Position numbers and translations under genes: made by a program
Notes under the pieces: generated by a model
Databases searched by the model: none
What the model saw: only the letters and a program-made list of their open reading frames with translations
Told to the model about the DNA's origin: nothing
Shown: piece after piece, positions 34,936-43,588 of the stretch
How positions within the stretch are numbered: the first letter of the stretch is position 1
Layout of the letters: each line of letters begins with the position of its first letter
Assembly (NCBI GenBank): GCA_035577545.1
Contig: DATLVI010000039.1
Location: 1 to 64,000 of the forward strand
Length of the DNA stretch: 64,000 bases
Origin: Verrucomicrobiia bacterium
GTDB lineage: Bacteria; Verrucomicrobiota; Verrucomicrobiia; Palsa-1439
Reading direction: 5' to 3'

Positions 34936-35166
34936 TTAGGCTGGTTGATACTTCGATGCGTGCTTCTTGAAAATCTTGGGCAGCGATTCGAGCGCGGCGA
35001 TTTCGCCCTCAATGAGCGCCGCCGCTACAGGCTGTCCGTCCTGGACGCTAATACGCAGGCGCTGGAGCCGTGCGGACATTTCCTCTTCGACGAATGCGTC
35101 CAGAAATTCCCGAAACGCCAGATTGTCCCAGAGACCGTGCGCGGTGCGGATGTTTTCCGCCGTCAT
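34936..35166 (-). CDS. Small helical head-region protein (76 aa)
   Basis: Starts MTAENIRTAHGLWDNLAF and is largely helical. Its start overlaps the portal stop. No family recognised. Confidence 0.5.
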   Translation of the reverse strand: MTAENIRTAHGLWDNLAFREFLDAFVEEEMSARLQRLRISVQDGQPVAAALIEGEIAALESLPKIFKKHASKYQPA

Positions 35167-37490
35167 TGCGGCAATCCGTGCGCCCCGCCTAACGGAGATC
35201 GCCCACGCGCCGCCGCGAGCGCCGATGCCGCAATCAACGGCTCAGGGCCGGATGGTCCCGCTGGAGCGGATTCCGGCGCAGGTCCGCCGCCGCTTGGACC
35301 GCTCGGAGGACCGGGGGGAGGACCGCCACCACCATCAGGCCCCGGCGCTCCGGCACCGGGCGGTGGGCCCACATCAGGCGGCGGCTGCGGTGGCTGCAAT
35401 TGCGGATCTGTCGGCGGCACAAGCTGAATCTGAACGTGCGCTCGATTCATGATCGCCTGCTTTTCCTGCGGGGTCAGGCTCTCCCATTTCGCCGCAATCG
35501 TCAGGCTAGTATTGACTTCCTTTTCGGGCGGCGGAGGCTGCGGGTCCGGTGCCCACTGCTGGAGTTCCTTGCCCTTGCCCATCGCAATGATGAAATCCTG
35601 CGTCGCTTTCTTCGGATTGAGCAGATTCGGAAACTGCGTCGCGGCGTGGAACAGATTCGTCGCTTTGGTTACTTTCGCTTCGTCGTCATCTGCCAGCGTG
35701 GAGCCGACTTCAGCCGTGATCTCGCCGTCGATCTGGAACATCTCTGGCTCGGCCTTGACCCATTCCTCGCGGATCATGTCCTCGCCTTCGGTATAGAGAC
35801 GCCGGTACTGGCCTGCCTGAAATTCAATTGCGCTGGATAATTCCGAACGGTTCAGCAGAAACATCATTTCGGCGTCGGCATTCAGCGAATTATTGAACGA
35901 ATCGACTTGATCCTTCGTCAGCACATCCTGGTTGTAAGCCATGATGCGAGCGCCGGTAGCCGTGCGGGACTGGCTTGGGTCCACATTCGCGGCCATGCTC
36001 ATATTGGTCTCTCCGCTCACCATCTGGAGCAACCGGCTGATCGCCTGATCGTCCTGGAGGCCATTCGCTACAGCAGCCATTGCCGCCTGTTCGCCGACTA
36101 CTCCGAAGCTGCCGCGGCGCTGCACCAGAACCAGCCGGCCGCCGGAGAATCGCGCTAATTTGCTCTCGGCGTTCTCGTACAGTTCCGGGTCATCGGTCTC
36201 ATAGAGCGGTCGCAGAATATCGTGGGTCAAATCGACGCGCGTATTCGTCTGCCGATCATGGAGCAATTGCAAGCCGCGCATCACGCGAGCGGTCGAGTCG
36301 CCGACGCCACTCAGGAGTTCTTCGATCAGCACCAATTCAGTGAACGGGATCTTCCCATCCAGCATGTATGGTGCGGGCATCTCGCCCAGGAACACGCTCT
36401 TTTCGCCAACCATCGAGAGCGTCGATTCATAACCCGGAACCCACTGTTCCTGAATCGTCCACTCTTTCGTCTTGGCTTCAGCATACTGCTGGTTTGCGCT
36501 ATTGGTTCGCCCGATGGCACTCTCCATCTGGCGCCGCAGCCCCGCTACTTCGTTGCTCTGGTAGTTCCAGACAGTGCCGTCAGGGTACTTGTCCATGAGT
36601 GCTTGAAACCCGCGCCGGAAATCGGGGTACCGCTCGACGAACTTCTCCATCCATTGCAGATTGCGCCTCCGCTCGACGATGAACCAGTTGGAACTCTGGA
36701 GCGACCTGAAATTTGGCTCAGGGAAGCAATCTGCCATCAACAGGAAGTCGCACTTCGGCCCCTCATAGCCGGTGTATTCGTACTTCACCGGCAACATTCC
36801 GCCGCGCGAATGCTCGGCCAGCAGGTTCGCCATGATGATCGGTCGAACACTGGGGTCCTCCAGCGCCTGCTCGACCGAATAGCCCTGCTGGGCGGCCATC
36901 TTTTTCAGTTCATCGCCATAAGTAGCGATAATCTGGTCCGTATCGGCCGGATCGAGCTGCGGCTTCATCGGATTCACGCGCCGGAAGCGCTTGTAATCCT
37001 CCGATGCCCAAAACCACGGTCGAATGCTGATGCCGAATAGCGCCGCCTGCGTTGCGTGGATCTTCTGGATGCGCTGCGTCTTGCTCTTATCCCACTGGTA
37101 CATCAGGCTTCGCGCTACCAGTTCCGAAATCATCGGATCTTTGGCGTTGAATCGAAGATTCGGAATCTGCGCCGTGATGCGTGCCACCGTACGGCGAACC
37201 ACCATCCACGTATCGGGCATCCCGATTGATGTCTGTGTCGGATCGGCCTCGTTCGGCTTGTCATCCTTTGCAACCGGATCGCGCTCGCACTTGTACGACT
37301 TGTACACTTGCTCAAACTGCGGATAGAAGTTGTCCTTCTGCCAGTAGTACGAGCGCTTCTGCCGGTTCACGATCAATTGCGCACGATCGTCATCCTTCTG
37401 GTCGTTGCCGCCGGTACTGCGGTTGACCTCGATGAGACCATCGGGCGCACGTTTGACCGTGCCCGGAACGGGAATGGTTTGAGACGCCAT
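35163..37490 (-). CDS. Portal protein
   Basis: 775 residues. The N-terminus and WFWASEDYKRFRRVNP, FLLMADCFPEPNFRSL and TNTRVDLTHDILRPLYE follow the wing-stem layout of P22-like portals; the crown includes FQAGQYRRLYTEGEDM. The last 100 residues are an unusually Pro/Gly-rich disordered tail (QPPQPPPDVGPPPGAG). Packages with TerL and docks the adaptor. Confidence 0.85.
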   Translation of the reverse strand: MASQTIPVPGTVKRAPDGLIEVNRSTGGNDQKDDDRAQLIVNRQKRSYYWQKDNFYPQFEQVYKSYKCERDPVAKDDKPNEADPTQTSIGMPDTWMVVRRTVARITAQIPNLRFNAKDPMISELVARSLMYQWDKSKTQRIQKIHATQAALFGISIRPWFWASEDYKRFRRVNPMKPQLDPADTDQIIATYGDELKKMAAQQGYSVEQALEDPSVRPIIMANLLAEHSRGGMLPVKYEYTGYEGPKCDFLLMADCFPEPNFRSLQSSNWFIVERRRNLQWMEKFVERYPDFRRGFQALMDKYPDGTVWNYQSNEVAGLRRQMESAIGRTNSANQQYAEAKTKEWTIQEQWVPGYESTLSMVGEKSVFLGEMPAPYMLDGKIPFTELVLIEELLSGVGDSTARVMRGLQLLHDRQTNTRVDLTHDILRPLYETDDPELYENAESKLARFSGGRLVLVQRRGSFGVVGEQAAMAAVANGLQDDQAISRLLQMVSGETNMSMAANVDPSQSRTATGARIMAYNQDVLTKDQVDSFNNSLNADAEMMFLLNRSELSSAIEFQAGQYRRLYTEGEDMIREEWVKAEPEMFQIDGEITAEVGSTLADDDEAKVTKATNLFHAATQFPNLLNPKKATQDFIIAMGKGKELQQWAPDPQPPPPEKEVNTSLTIAAKWESLTPQEKQAIMNRAHVQIQLVPPTDPQLQPPQPPPDVGPPPGAGAPGPDGGGGPPPGPPSGPSGGGPAPESAPAGPSGPEPLIAASALAAARGRSPLGGAHGLPQ

Positions 37491-37501
37491 TTACGCCTGG
37501 T

Positions 37502-37882
37502 TTACGAAGTAGTCCACGTTCCTGACAGCAACGTGCTCCACTGTGTTCCGTCGAAGACCACGTAAGCCACGCCAACGCCCGCCTGCGATCCAGCGGCGCT
37601 GATCTTCGTCGAGCCGTTGTTGATCTTCTCGCTGCCGTTCGGTAAAACTTCGAGCGTCTGCGCCGCTGTGACGATGAACATGAACCACATGCCGAACTTC
37701 GGCGCGGGAAGTTTGAACTGGACCGTGCCGCCAGCCGCCTTGTTGGTGAAGCAAGTGCCGACGTCCGTTGGCACGATAGAATAGTTGGCGGTTTTGGCGA
37801 CAGGGGCCGTTCCGTTGAACGCCGAGCCGACATCGGCACGACGGCGGCCGTCGCCACAATCGGTGTGAAGAGTGGTTTCCAT
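37502..37882 (-). CDS. Small beta-rich structural protein, possible head decoration (126 aa)
   Basis: Contains ANYSIVPTDVGTCFTNKAAGG and VQFKLPAPKFGMWFMFIV, a repeat type found in phage head-fibre and decoration proteins. It sits between TerL's second half and portal. The function is inferred. Confidence 0.5.
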   Translation of the reverse strand: METTLHTDCGDGRRRADVGSAFNGTAPVAKTANYSIVPTDVGTCFTNKAAGGTVQFKLPAPKFGMWFMFIVTAAQTLEVLPNGSEKINNGSTKISAAGSQAGVGVAYVVFDGTQWSTLLSGTWTTS

Positions 37883-37892
37883 TGAGTTCTCC

Positions 37893-38831
37893 TTACGATG
37901 CTAGGGATTCTGAGTGTGAGATGTTCGCGGTCGCCAGGTAGCGCAGCAGATCGAGAAGATGGCACCGCGCCTCAATCCCCTCTTGCTTCAACTCCCGCTC
38001 TTCGTTGTAGCGGCGGGTCACCTTGTAACGAAATCTTTGAAATTCCAAACGTTGCTCGACGCAGCTCGCGGCAATGTGCAGGCGCGGCCATGTCCCGTAC
38101 GTGTCGTGCTTGCGCGGCTTGAGCAGCGCCCGGATCGCGTCCTCGCCCGACTTGTGCGATTTCTTCGGGTCTAGGCAATAGATGCCGTAGCGCTGGTACC
38201 GCGTGGCATAGGTCTCCAGTTGCTCAGCTTCTGAACTAGCCTGAAAACCTTTGCCGGCCTGATCCATGAAGCGATAAACGATGCGTTCGCCGAGGGCGTT
38301 CCGGCGGTACATCCCGTACTCACGATCCGTCTCCGGGTTGCGCCATTCGATGTAGTTGCCTTCGAGATGGGCCAACGTCTCGGCATATTCGCGAATGGTG
38401 TAGCTGTTCTCCGGCGTGTCGTCACGAAGCGAGGCCGGGATTCCGCTGATGACGCTCGGCCAGAGTTCGCGGTAGACGTACCAATCGCTCCAGCGGTCGA
38501 TGAGCACCCAGAGAAAGGCGTGCGGCGTGCGCGGGTGCGGGTCGATGGCCATGTAGCGCGTCCCACGCTTCGGGATCTTCTCATCTGGGATAACGTGAAT
38601 CGCGGGATCGAATTCCGGGTAAACGCGCTGGCCGCTCCGGGCATAGGCGTTGATCTCGTATTCCTGTTGCCAGTACGCATCGGAGAACTTGGGTTTTTCG
38701 CGTGCGGCCCAATCCGCATCTTTTTCGGGGTCCGCCGTGTAGTGGACGCGGATTACCGGGTATCCGGTCTTCAGGCGGCACATCGACAGCCCCTCGCAGG
38801 GCTGGATTACGCCGGTTGGGGCTGTAAGCAT
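37893..38831 (-). CDS. Terminase large subunit, nuclease-domain half
   Basis: 312 residues. The start (GLSMCRLKTGYPVIRVHYT) continues the usual linker after a terminase ATPase, and YMAIDPHPRTPHAFLW near 95 carries the first catalytic Asp of the RNase H-like nuclease. There is no Walker A or B here. Its ATG lies 25 bases inside the glycosyltransferase gene. Together with the 39652 gene it would make a normal-length TerL. The nuclease cuts concatemers during packaging. Confidence 0.88.
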   Translation of the reverse strand: MLTAPTGVIQPCEGLSMCRLKTGYPVIRVHYTADPEKDADWAAREKPKFSDAYWQQEYEINAYARSGQRVYPEFDPAIHVIPDEKIPKRGTRYMAIDPHPRTPHAFLWVLIDRWSDWYVYRELWPSVISGIPASLRDDTPENSYTIREYAETLAHLEGNYIEWRNPETDREYGMYRRNALGERIVYRFMDQAGKGFQASSEAEQLETYATRYQRYGIYCLDPKKSHKSGEDAIRALLKPRKHDTYGTWPRLHIAASCVEQRLEFQRFRYKVTRRYNEERELKQEGIEARCHLLDLLRYLATANISHSESLAS

Positions 38832-39655
38832 AGTGCTTCTGCGAGATAGTCGGACTGCTTCATCTTCGAGAACGTGTCGAAGCCGTTTTGCGCGATGCGC
38901 TCACGTTCTGCGGGATTCGCAAGTAACTCCGCACACTTGGCTTCGAGATCGCCGTAATCGGCCCACGCGATACCGTCGGCGAATTCTTGTTCATACTCGG
39001 GGCTGGCTCCGCGCTCGCTCACGACGCATTTCTTGTTGGCCAGCAGATAGGAACAGCGCACAATCTCGAAGCGTGCCGCCGGATAGTAGTGCAGGTTCAG
39101 AACGATTTTCGCCGAGGCGATGGCTTTATCGCGTTCTTCGCCGTAAAGTCGTTCACCGCAAGTTTGCGAGCCAGTATAAATTTGCATATATCGGCTGCCC
39201 ATCCGCATGACGGTGGCGATCCTGCGAAGATTTAGAGAACCATAGAACAGAACATCAATGTCTTCATCGAGCTTTTCAATACGCGACAGTTGCGGTACGT
39301 AACCGATCCGGCACAGCTTCGCGTTGATGCCGATCCCACGCAGCGCCGCGATGTTGCCAGCGTCGTAGTCCCAGACCTCATGCGACATCAGCAATTCGCA
39401 ATAGGCTGGACGGTCGAACCACTGACCGGGACACTGCTCCAGATTGAAGATCACCGCACTTTTCGGGATGCCCGCAAAATTGGGCAGCAGGCACGCGCCC
39501 AGGATCAGCGGCGATGTTCCATGTGGAACAGGTCCGCGATGGATCGGCCAATCGAGGCCCAGTTCCTTCGCGCCGTAGTGTAGGCCCAGTGCGACTTCCT
39601 CAAAGCAGTGATGTGCGTACCCTTGCGGCTCGACGATGAAGATGGAATCAATCAC
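38807..39655 (-). CDS. CgeB-like glycosyltransferase inserted between the TerL halves
   Basis: 282 residues. The GTG at 39655 overlaps the ATPase-half stop (GTGA). The N-terminal Rossmann part holds FIVEPQGYAHH and EQCPGQWF, and the C-terminal half has LFYGSLN, LNLHYYPAARFEIVRCSYLL and VVSERGASPEYE, features of the spore-maturation CgeB / GT1-like group. It has no intein or homing-nuclease motif. Either a virion-glycosylating enzyme or accessory cargo. Confidence 0.75.
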   Translation of the reverse strand: MIDSIFIVEPQGYAHHCFEEVALGLHYGAKELGLDWPIHRGPVPHGTSPLILGACLLPNFAGIPKSAVIFNLEQCPGQWFDRPAYCELLMSHEVWDYDAGNIAALRGIGINAKLCRIGYVPQLSRIEKLDEDIDVLFYGSLNLRRIATVMRMGSRYMQIYTGSQTCGERLYGEERDKAIASAKIVLNLHYYPAARFEIVRCSYLLANKKCVVSERGASPEYEQEFADGIAWADYGDLEAKCAELLANPAERERIAQNGFDTFSKMKQSDYLAEALCLQPQPA

Positions 39656-40347
39656 AGTGCGTATTTTGGCCAATCTACCGGGGTTGCAAACTCGATAACG
39701 TCTTGGAACCATCCCGGAGCGACGCTCGATAGCCCGATCATATGCAGCGCCTCGGTCGCCATGGCCACGTTCCAGCTTTCCTCGCCCTGCTCAACGTGCG
39801 CGGCTTCATCCAGAACGTAAATCGTCGGGTGAAACGAGCGGATCTTCGACGGATTCCCTACCAGCGCAATGAAACTACTGTCGTTCGCCAGTTCAAACGA
39901 GTCCCGCGGCTGCAAATCGACGTTCTTTCGAGCCGGCCAACGGTCCCGAATCCATGGATCGGAGTTTTTCCAAAGCTGCTTGACATACTCGATGTCGTTG
40001 ATGGCGCGATCTTCGTCCTCAGACTGGAAAATGACCCGCGTCGCCGGTTTCGTGAAGCCTTTATGGGCCGCCCAGCCGCTTACGAGCCACGAAATCATCA
40101 TCGTGCGGCTCTTGCGCAGGAAAACCGGGCTTTCGTTCTCCAGAACCTCGATGATTGGCTTGAAATAGGGCTTATCGGGGAAGGGCTTGTACGGATTAAC
40201 TGGGTCTTGTTCGTCCTTCGTCTTTGTGTGATGGGTCAGCCAGTAAAGCGCGTCCTTTTCCAGCTTCCGGTAGGTCAGTTCGTCCCGTAATTTCTCCTGT
40301 TCGAGAACCTTCCGTTGCAAGTCGACTAATGTCGATGGCGAGTTCAT
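39652..40347 (-). CDS. Terminase large subunit, ATPase-domain half
   Basis: 231 residues. Adenine-motif region FKPFPDKPY-type (NPYKPFPDKPYF), a deviant Walker A (LRKSRTMMIS, 77-86), Walker B (IYVLDEAAHV with D180-E181) and coupling motif SSVA near 207 are all present. The frame stops right where the nuclease domain should begin. It overlaps TerS by 152 bases at its start. It would power DNA translocation into heads. Confidence 0.88.
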   Translation of the reverse strand: MNSPSTLVDLQRKVLEQEKLRDELTYRKLEKDALYWLTHHTKTKDEQDPVNPYKPFPDKPYFKPIIEVLENESPVFLRKSRTMMISWLVSGWAAHKGFTKPATRVIFQSEDEDRAINDIEYVKQLWKNSDPWIRDRWPARKNVDLQPRDSFELANDSSFIALVGNPSKIRSFHPTIYVLDEAAHVEQGEESWNVAMATEALHMIGLSSVAPGWFQDVIEFATPVDWPKYAL

Positions 40348-40864
40348 GTGCTCTCTGCATCAACTCCGCTTCACTGAGGTGATGGAAGACGTGCTTCTCT
40401 TCCTTGATCTCGACCTGAGAAGGCGCGTAGGCTCCATAAATCTTGTTGATCTCTTTGACGGCCGCGATTCGCGCTACCCAGTCTGGGACCTCGAACACCA
40501 TCGGTTTGCCGGTGTCCTCATCGAGGATCGGCTTGCCGCTCTTGTCGAGTAGCGGCTTGGCGATCCCGGCTTCGAGACCGGCTGCGAGCGTCAGCAGCGC
40601 CTTTTCCTGCGTCGCTCCGACCAGTTCGGCGACCTGCTGCGCTACTGTGGCCTCGACGCTCTTTTTATTGGCCCGGAAAGCGCGGGCTTGCGTGGCGAGT
40701 TGCTGCCGGATGAGCGATTCATCAACTTCGAACTTGGCAGCGGTTTCGCGGACCCAGTTATCGTACTCGCCTGGGCTGGGGCGCTTATCTTCGTACTCGC
40801 GCCAGATTTCCCGCGCGAGCAGGACGTGGCTGTAGCCTTGCGGCGTGGTCTTTTTGCGCGGCAC
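40196..40864 (-). CDS. Terminase small subunit
   Basis: 222 residues. A helix-turn-helix-like start (FEVDESLIRQQLATQARAF) is followed by an Ala-rich coiled segment and a basic tail. The position before TerL and the size fit. The last 152 bases overlap the ATPase half, unusually long. Confidence 0.65.
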   Translation of the reverse strand: MPRKKTTPQGYSHVLLAREIWREYEDKRPSPGEYDNWVRETAAKFEVDESLIRQQLATQARAFRANKKSVEATVAQQVAELVGATQEKALLTLAAGLEAGIAKPLLDKSGKPILDEDTGKPMVFEVPDWVARIAAVKEINKIYGAYAPSQVEIKEEKHVFHHLSEAELMQRAHELAIDISRLATEGSRTGEITGRTDLPEAGKGRALLADPSHKDEGRTRPS

Positions 40865-40865
40865 G

Positions 40866-41276
40866 TCAGTACGGCGGGCTGCCGACCGTGTTCGCCTGCG
40901 GCATCGTCATGCCGTCGCCGCCCGCCGGGTTCATTTCGTCGCCTTCAGGCTTGTAGGAATCGCACACCATGTCGGCGGTCGTCGGGAAGTCGTACATCTT
41001 GCACTCGCCCTGGCTGTGATCGAAATGGATGCATCCGCCGCAATCGTCCATTCCATCGGCCTTGCGGTAGTTGGGAGCGGCGTCCTTGCCGCCGCCCTGG
41101 TGCTCCTGATCATCGGTGTCATCGTCTTTGAGCGCCATACCGGAACCGGAATCGTCCTGATCCGGCTCCTGCATGGCTGCGGCACGCGACATCTGATCGT
41201 CGTTGCCCAACAGCCGATGGTTCGGCCCCGACAGGAAGCCGCCGTTGCGTTTCGAGCGGTTGTACATGCCCAGCAT
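40866..41276 (-). CDS. Small Cys-rich protein, HiPIP-like CxxC motif (136 aa)
   Basis: Start at ATG 41276 (MLGMYNRSKRNGGFLSG). The end has CGGCIHFDHSQGECKMYDFP followed by VCDSYKP: four Cys in the C-x2-C-x(n)-C-x(n)-C layout seen in phage head-adjacent proteins that may bind iron-sulphur or zinc. Role unknown. Confidence 0.6.
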   Translation of the reverse strand: MLGMYNRSKRNGGFLSGPNHRLLGNDDQMSRAAAMQEPDQDDSGSGMALKDDDTDDQEHQGGGKDAAPNYRKADGMDDCGGCIHFDHSQGECKMYDFPTTADMVCDSYKPEGDEMNPAGGDGMTMPQANTVGSPPY

Positions 41277-41280
41277 GGCG

Positions 41281-41586
41281 CTATACCTTGGCCGGCGCTG
41301 GCGCGGGCTTAGCGGGAGTTTTTGAGGCTTCCTCTGCGCCGGCCAGTCCGTCGTACTTCGCTTGAAACACGACCAGAGCCTTGCTGAGAGACAGCAGAGC
41401 ATCGGGCATGTCGCGGAACTTGGAACTGTCGAGGATGGTTTTGGCTTCGAGCCGCGCCGGATGCAACGGGTCATCCATGTGTGTGCTCTCGTTGGCAAAC
41501 CGCCGGAGTTCATCGAAAAGAAGGCGAATGAGTTCGGCCTGCTGCTGCGCCGCCTTGACGTGATCGACTGTGAATTTGACTGGCAT
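41281..41586 (-). CDS. Small helical protein (101 aa)
   Basis: Starts MPVKFTVDHVKAAQQQAEL, helical with an Ala/Pro-rich end (TPAKPAPAPAKV). Function unknown; upstream of the packaging genes. Confidence 0.5.
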   Translation of the reverse strand: MPVKFTVDHVKAAQQQAELIRLLFDELRRFANESTHMDDPLHPARLEAKTILDSSKFRDMPDALLSLSKALVVFQAKYDGLAGAEEASKTPAKPAPAPAKV

Positions 41587-41601
41587 TGTACTTCTCCTTT
41601 G

Positions 41602-42132
41602 CTAAAATTCGTAGGCCTGTCTGCGGCCGAACATACCGCTCATTCGCGGCCACTGCATTGAACCGGAACTGTTGCTCGGCGCGGCGCTCTGATCGGCACT
41701 GCCTGACTGAGCGGTCTCTGTAGCTGCGGGCGCGGCGTCGTTGATTGGACGCTGATCTTGAGGTTGGCGCATCCGATTTTGATAGTAGTTGTTGCCCCAA
41801 CCGCCGCCCCAACCCCCACCACCCCAGGGATTGCGCTGCTGCTGGCCGAATCCGAACCCGCCGCCGTTTCCCTGATACCCGCCACCGTAACCATACCCGC
41901 CGCCATAGGGATGGCCATAGGACGATGGGTCTTCACCGCCAGACCCATAATTTTGGTTCTGATTTTGCTGCGCGTAATTCTGGTAGTAATTCGGATCGCG
42001 TGACGGCGGGTAGCCCCAGCCGCTTCCGCCCTGACCGCCGCCGTATCCACCGCCGCCCCAGCCATTGCCGCCACCGCCTTGCTGCTGATTACGGAACTGC
42101 TGCATTAACGCCATCAGAATTTGCGGGTTCAT
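41602..42132 (-). CDS. Gly/Tyr/Asn-rich low-complexity protein (176 aa)
   Basis: A short helix (MNPQILMALMQQFRNQQQ) leads into long GGGYGG, NYYQN and WGGGWG repeats, like phase-separating FUS-type sequences. No domain is seen. It is unlikely to be a spurious frame because the start, spacing and the following stop/start fit the operon. Confidence 0.55.
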   Translation of the reverse strand: MNPQILMALMQQFRNQQQGGGGNGWGGGGYGGGQGGSGWGYPPSRDPNYYQNYAQQNQNQNYGSGGEDPSSYGHPYGGGYGYGGGYQGNGGGFGFGQQQRNPWGGGGWGGGWGNNYYQNRMRQPQDQRPINDAAPAATETAQSGSADQSAAPSNSSGSMQWPRMSGMFGRRQAYEF

Positions 42133-42136
42133 CGTG

Positions 42137-42451
42137 TCACCTCTGCAATCCGCTCATCTTCCGCGCCATGCCGCGCATCGGCTTCTTTTTCGGCATCGAG
42201 CGCATCATCATCGAGGCGTTGCCGTCGTCCTGGCTGTCGCCCGATTTGGAGTCCCACTCGGTCGGGCCGTGCTCGGTGAAGCCGTAGCCGTCGGAGGCCC
42301 AGCTCTCAGGGTCTCGCGCAGGACCGGCCATGGTGGTTTCGTCTGCTTTGAGCGGCTCATTGCGGACGGATGGATGCGTTTCTCTAGGACGACCGGTCTT
42401 ATGGCCGACCGCGCGGTTGATTCCTTCATAGCCTCTGCCTCTATTCATCAT
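42137..42451 (-). CDS. Small Met/Lys-rich protein (104 aa)
   Basis: Start at ATG 42451 (MMNRGRGYEG). Ends with MMMRSMPKKKPMRGMARKM, highly basic and Met-rich. No family recognised. Confidence 0.45.
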   Translation of the reverse strand: MMNRGRGYEGINRAVGHKTGRPRETHPSVRNEPLKADETTMAGPARDPESWASDGYGFTEHGPTEWDSKSGDSQDDGNASMMMRSMPKKKPMRGMARKMSGLQR

Positions 42452-42791
42452 GACGTTTCCCCGATTGAATACCATGGGAGTGACCCGCGACTAATTTCGA
42501 TGACGGCCACAGGTGATTGAGATGGCCGTAATGGAGTGCGTAATGCAACCCGTACCACGGAATTTTGTGCTCTTTATCTCCGTCTGGGCCGATGGTTCGA
42601 AATATTATGAACTCATCCGTCTCATCAAGATCGGTTGGGATTTCAACCCCTAATATTCTCGGAGCCGGGGTCATTACGTCGTACCCATCGGTGGCCCTGA
42701 TCTTGTCGATTTCCTTTTCCTGCCCCGCGCTGGCCAATCCCGGTATCAAGCCAGCCAATAATCTAAAGAACCATCGCCGTTCGACTCTCAT
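42441..42791 (-). CDS. Secreted protein with Tat-like signal (116 aa)
   Basis: The N-terminus MRVERRWFFRLLAGLIPGLASA has an RRxF motif before a hydrophobic stretch, resembling a twin-arginine signal. The mature part is acidic. Its stop overlaps the next gene's frame by 11 bases. Confidence 0.5.
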   Translation of the reverse strand: MRVERRWFFRLLAGLIPGLASAGQEKEIDKIRATDGYDVMTPAPRILGVEIPTDLDETDEFIIFRTIGPDGDKEHKIPWYGLHYALHYGHLNHLWPSSKLVAGHSHGIQSGKRHDE

Positions 42792-43009
42792 GGATGCCTC
42801 ACTCTCACTTTCGTTCCTGCCGCCCGTTCTTTCTTCAAAACCCCGTTCGCCGTGCGGATAGCCTGCGCATCATCGCCCGTTCGCTGGAGCACGCTGTTAG
42901 CGACATCGCTCCACTGGTGCTGCAAACCTTTGAGCTTTGCGGCCTTGTTGTGCTTTATGGCCTGATGCGGTGTCCAGGGCAATTTACAATCCCCGCTCCT
43001 CAGCTTCAT
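42788..43009 (-). CDS. Small phage protein of a common type (73 aa)
   Basis: From the ATG at 43009 it contains KHNKAAKLKGLQHQWSDVA and ANGVLKKERAAG, a pattern frequent in small head-region phage proteins. Function unknown. The start of the next gene overlaps its end (ATGA). Confidence 0.55.
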   Translation of the reverse strand: MKLRSGDCKLPWTPHQAIKHNKAAKLKGLQHQWSDVANSVLQRTGDDAQAIRTANGVLKKERAAGTKVRVRHP

Positions 43010-43298
43010 CGGCCAAACGGCGCAGGCGAGCACTCAGCGGCTCCAGTTGCTCCGGTTGCTCGGCTGTGTGCTGCGCCTCTGCAATAACGGGCGCAGGGTT
43101 CATCTGATTCCACGCCTCAATCGCCGATTCGATGGACGTGTAAGAGTTGGTGCCATGGCAGCAGACGATACTGAATAAACCATTGCCGAGTTTTCCCAGA
43201 TCGCCCGATCCAAAGACGCGAGGCTTTTTACCGCAACGCAGGCAGCACACGGCGTTGTAGCCAATCAGTTCCTGAGTTAAGTCAACAACGTTCGTCAT
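42984..43298 (-). CDS. Lar-like zinc-ribbon protein, copy A (104 aa)
   Basis: CCLRCGKKPRVFG at about 17-29 and a later CCHGTNSYTSIESAIEAWNQM, with the conserved A--A---WN end of the restriction-alleviation (Lar) zinc-ribbon type. Residues MTNVVDLTQELI match the start of copy B (43295-43588). The gene may antagonise host restriction, by analogy. Confidence 0.6.
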   Translation of the reverse strand: MTNVVDLTQELIGYNAVCCLRCGKKPRVFGSGDLGKLGNGLFSIVCCHGTNSYTSIESAIEAWNQMNPAPVIAEAQHTAEQPEQLEPLSARLRRLADEAEERGL

Positions 43299-43588
43299 TT
43301 CATCCACCACACTTCAGCAGGATGTCGCTCAACTGTTTCGGCTGGTAGCTCCATACAAAGCTGAGGAAGGCTCATTGAATTCCACGCCGTGATCGCAGCT
43401 TCGATGTTGTGGTGACATTGGCATAACGGGACAATAGGCGGTATCGACGATATGCCATCGGGACACACGACAGCGAACAGCGTGTTTTCCCATCCAATGA
43501 TAAGTGGATTTTTACCGCAACGCGGGCAAAACACGGCCTTGTTGGCGATTACTTCCTGAGTTAGATCAACAAAATCTGTGCCTTTCAT
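43295..43588 (-). CDS. Lar-like zinc-ribbon protein, copy B (97 aa)
   Basis: Starts MKGTDFVDLTQEVIANKAVF then CPRCGKNPLIIG, and has AAITAWNSM as in copy A. The junction DNA TCATTTCATCCACCACAC at both ends of this gene (43295-43312 and 43585-43602) is identical, so it looks like a tandem duplication unit of 290 bases. Confidence 0.6.
   Translation of the reverse strand: MKGTDFVDLTQEVIANKAVFCPRCGKNPLIIGWENTLFAVVCPDGISSIPPIVPLCQCHHNIEAAITAWNSMSLPQLCMELPAETVERHPAEVWWMK

Noticed and set aside
37893-40347. Intein or group I intron in TerL
   Set aside because: The middle gene reads as a glycosyltransferase with its own start and stop, and no splice-block motifs (intein C/H/N residues) or homing nuclease are seen. 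An intron is not excluded by sequence alone.
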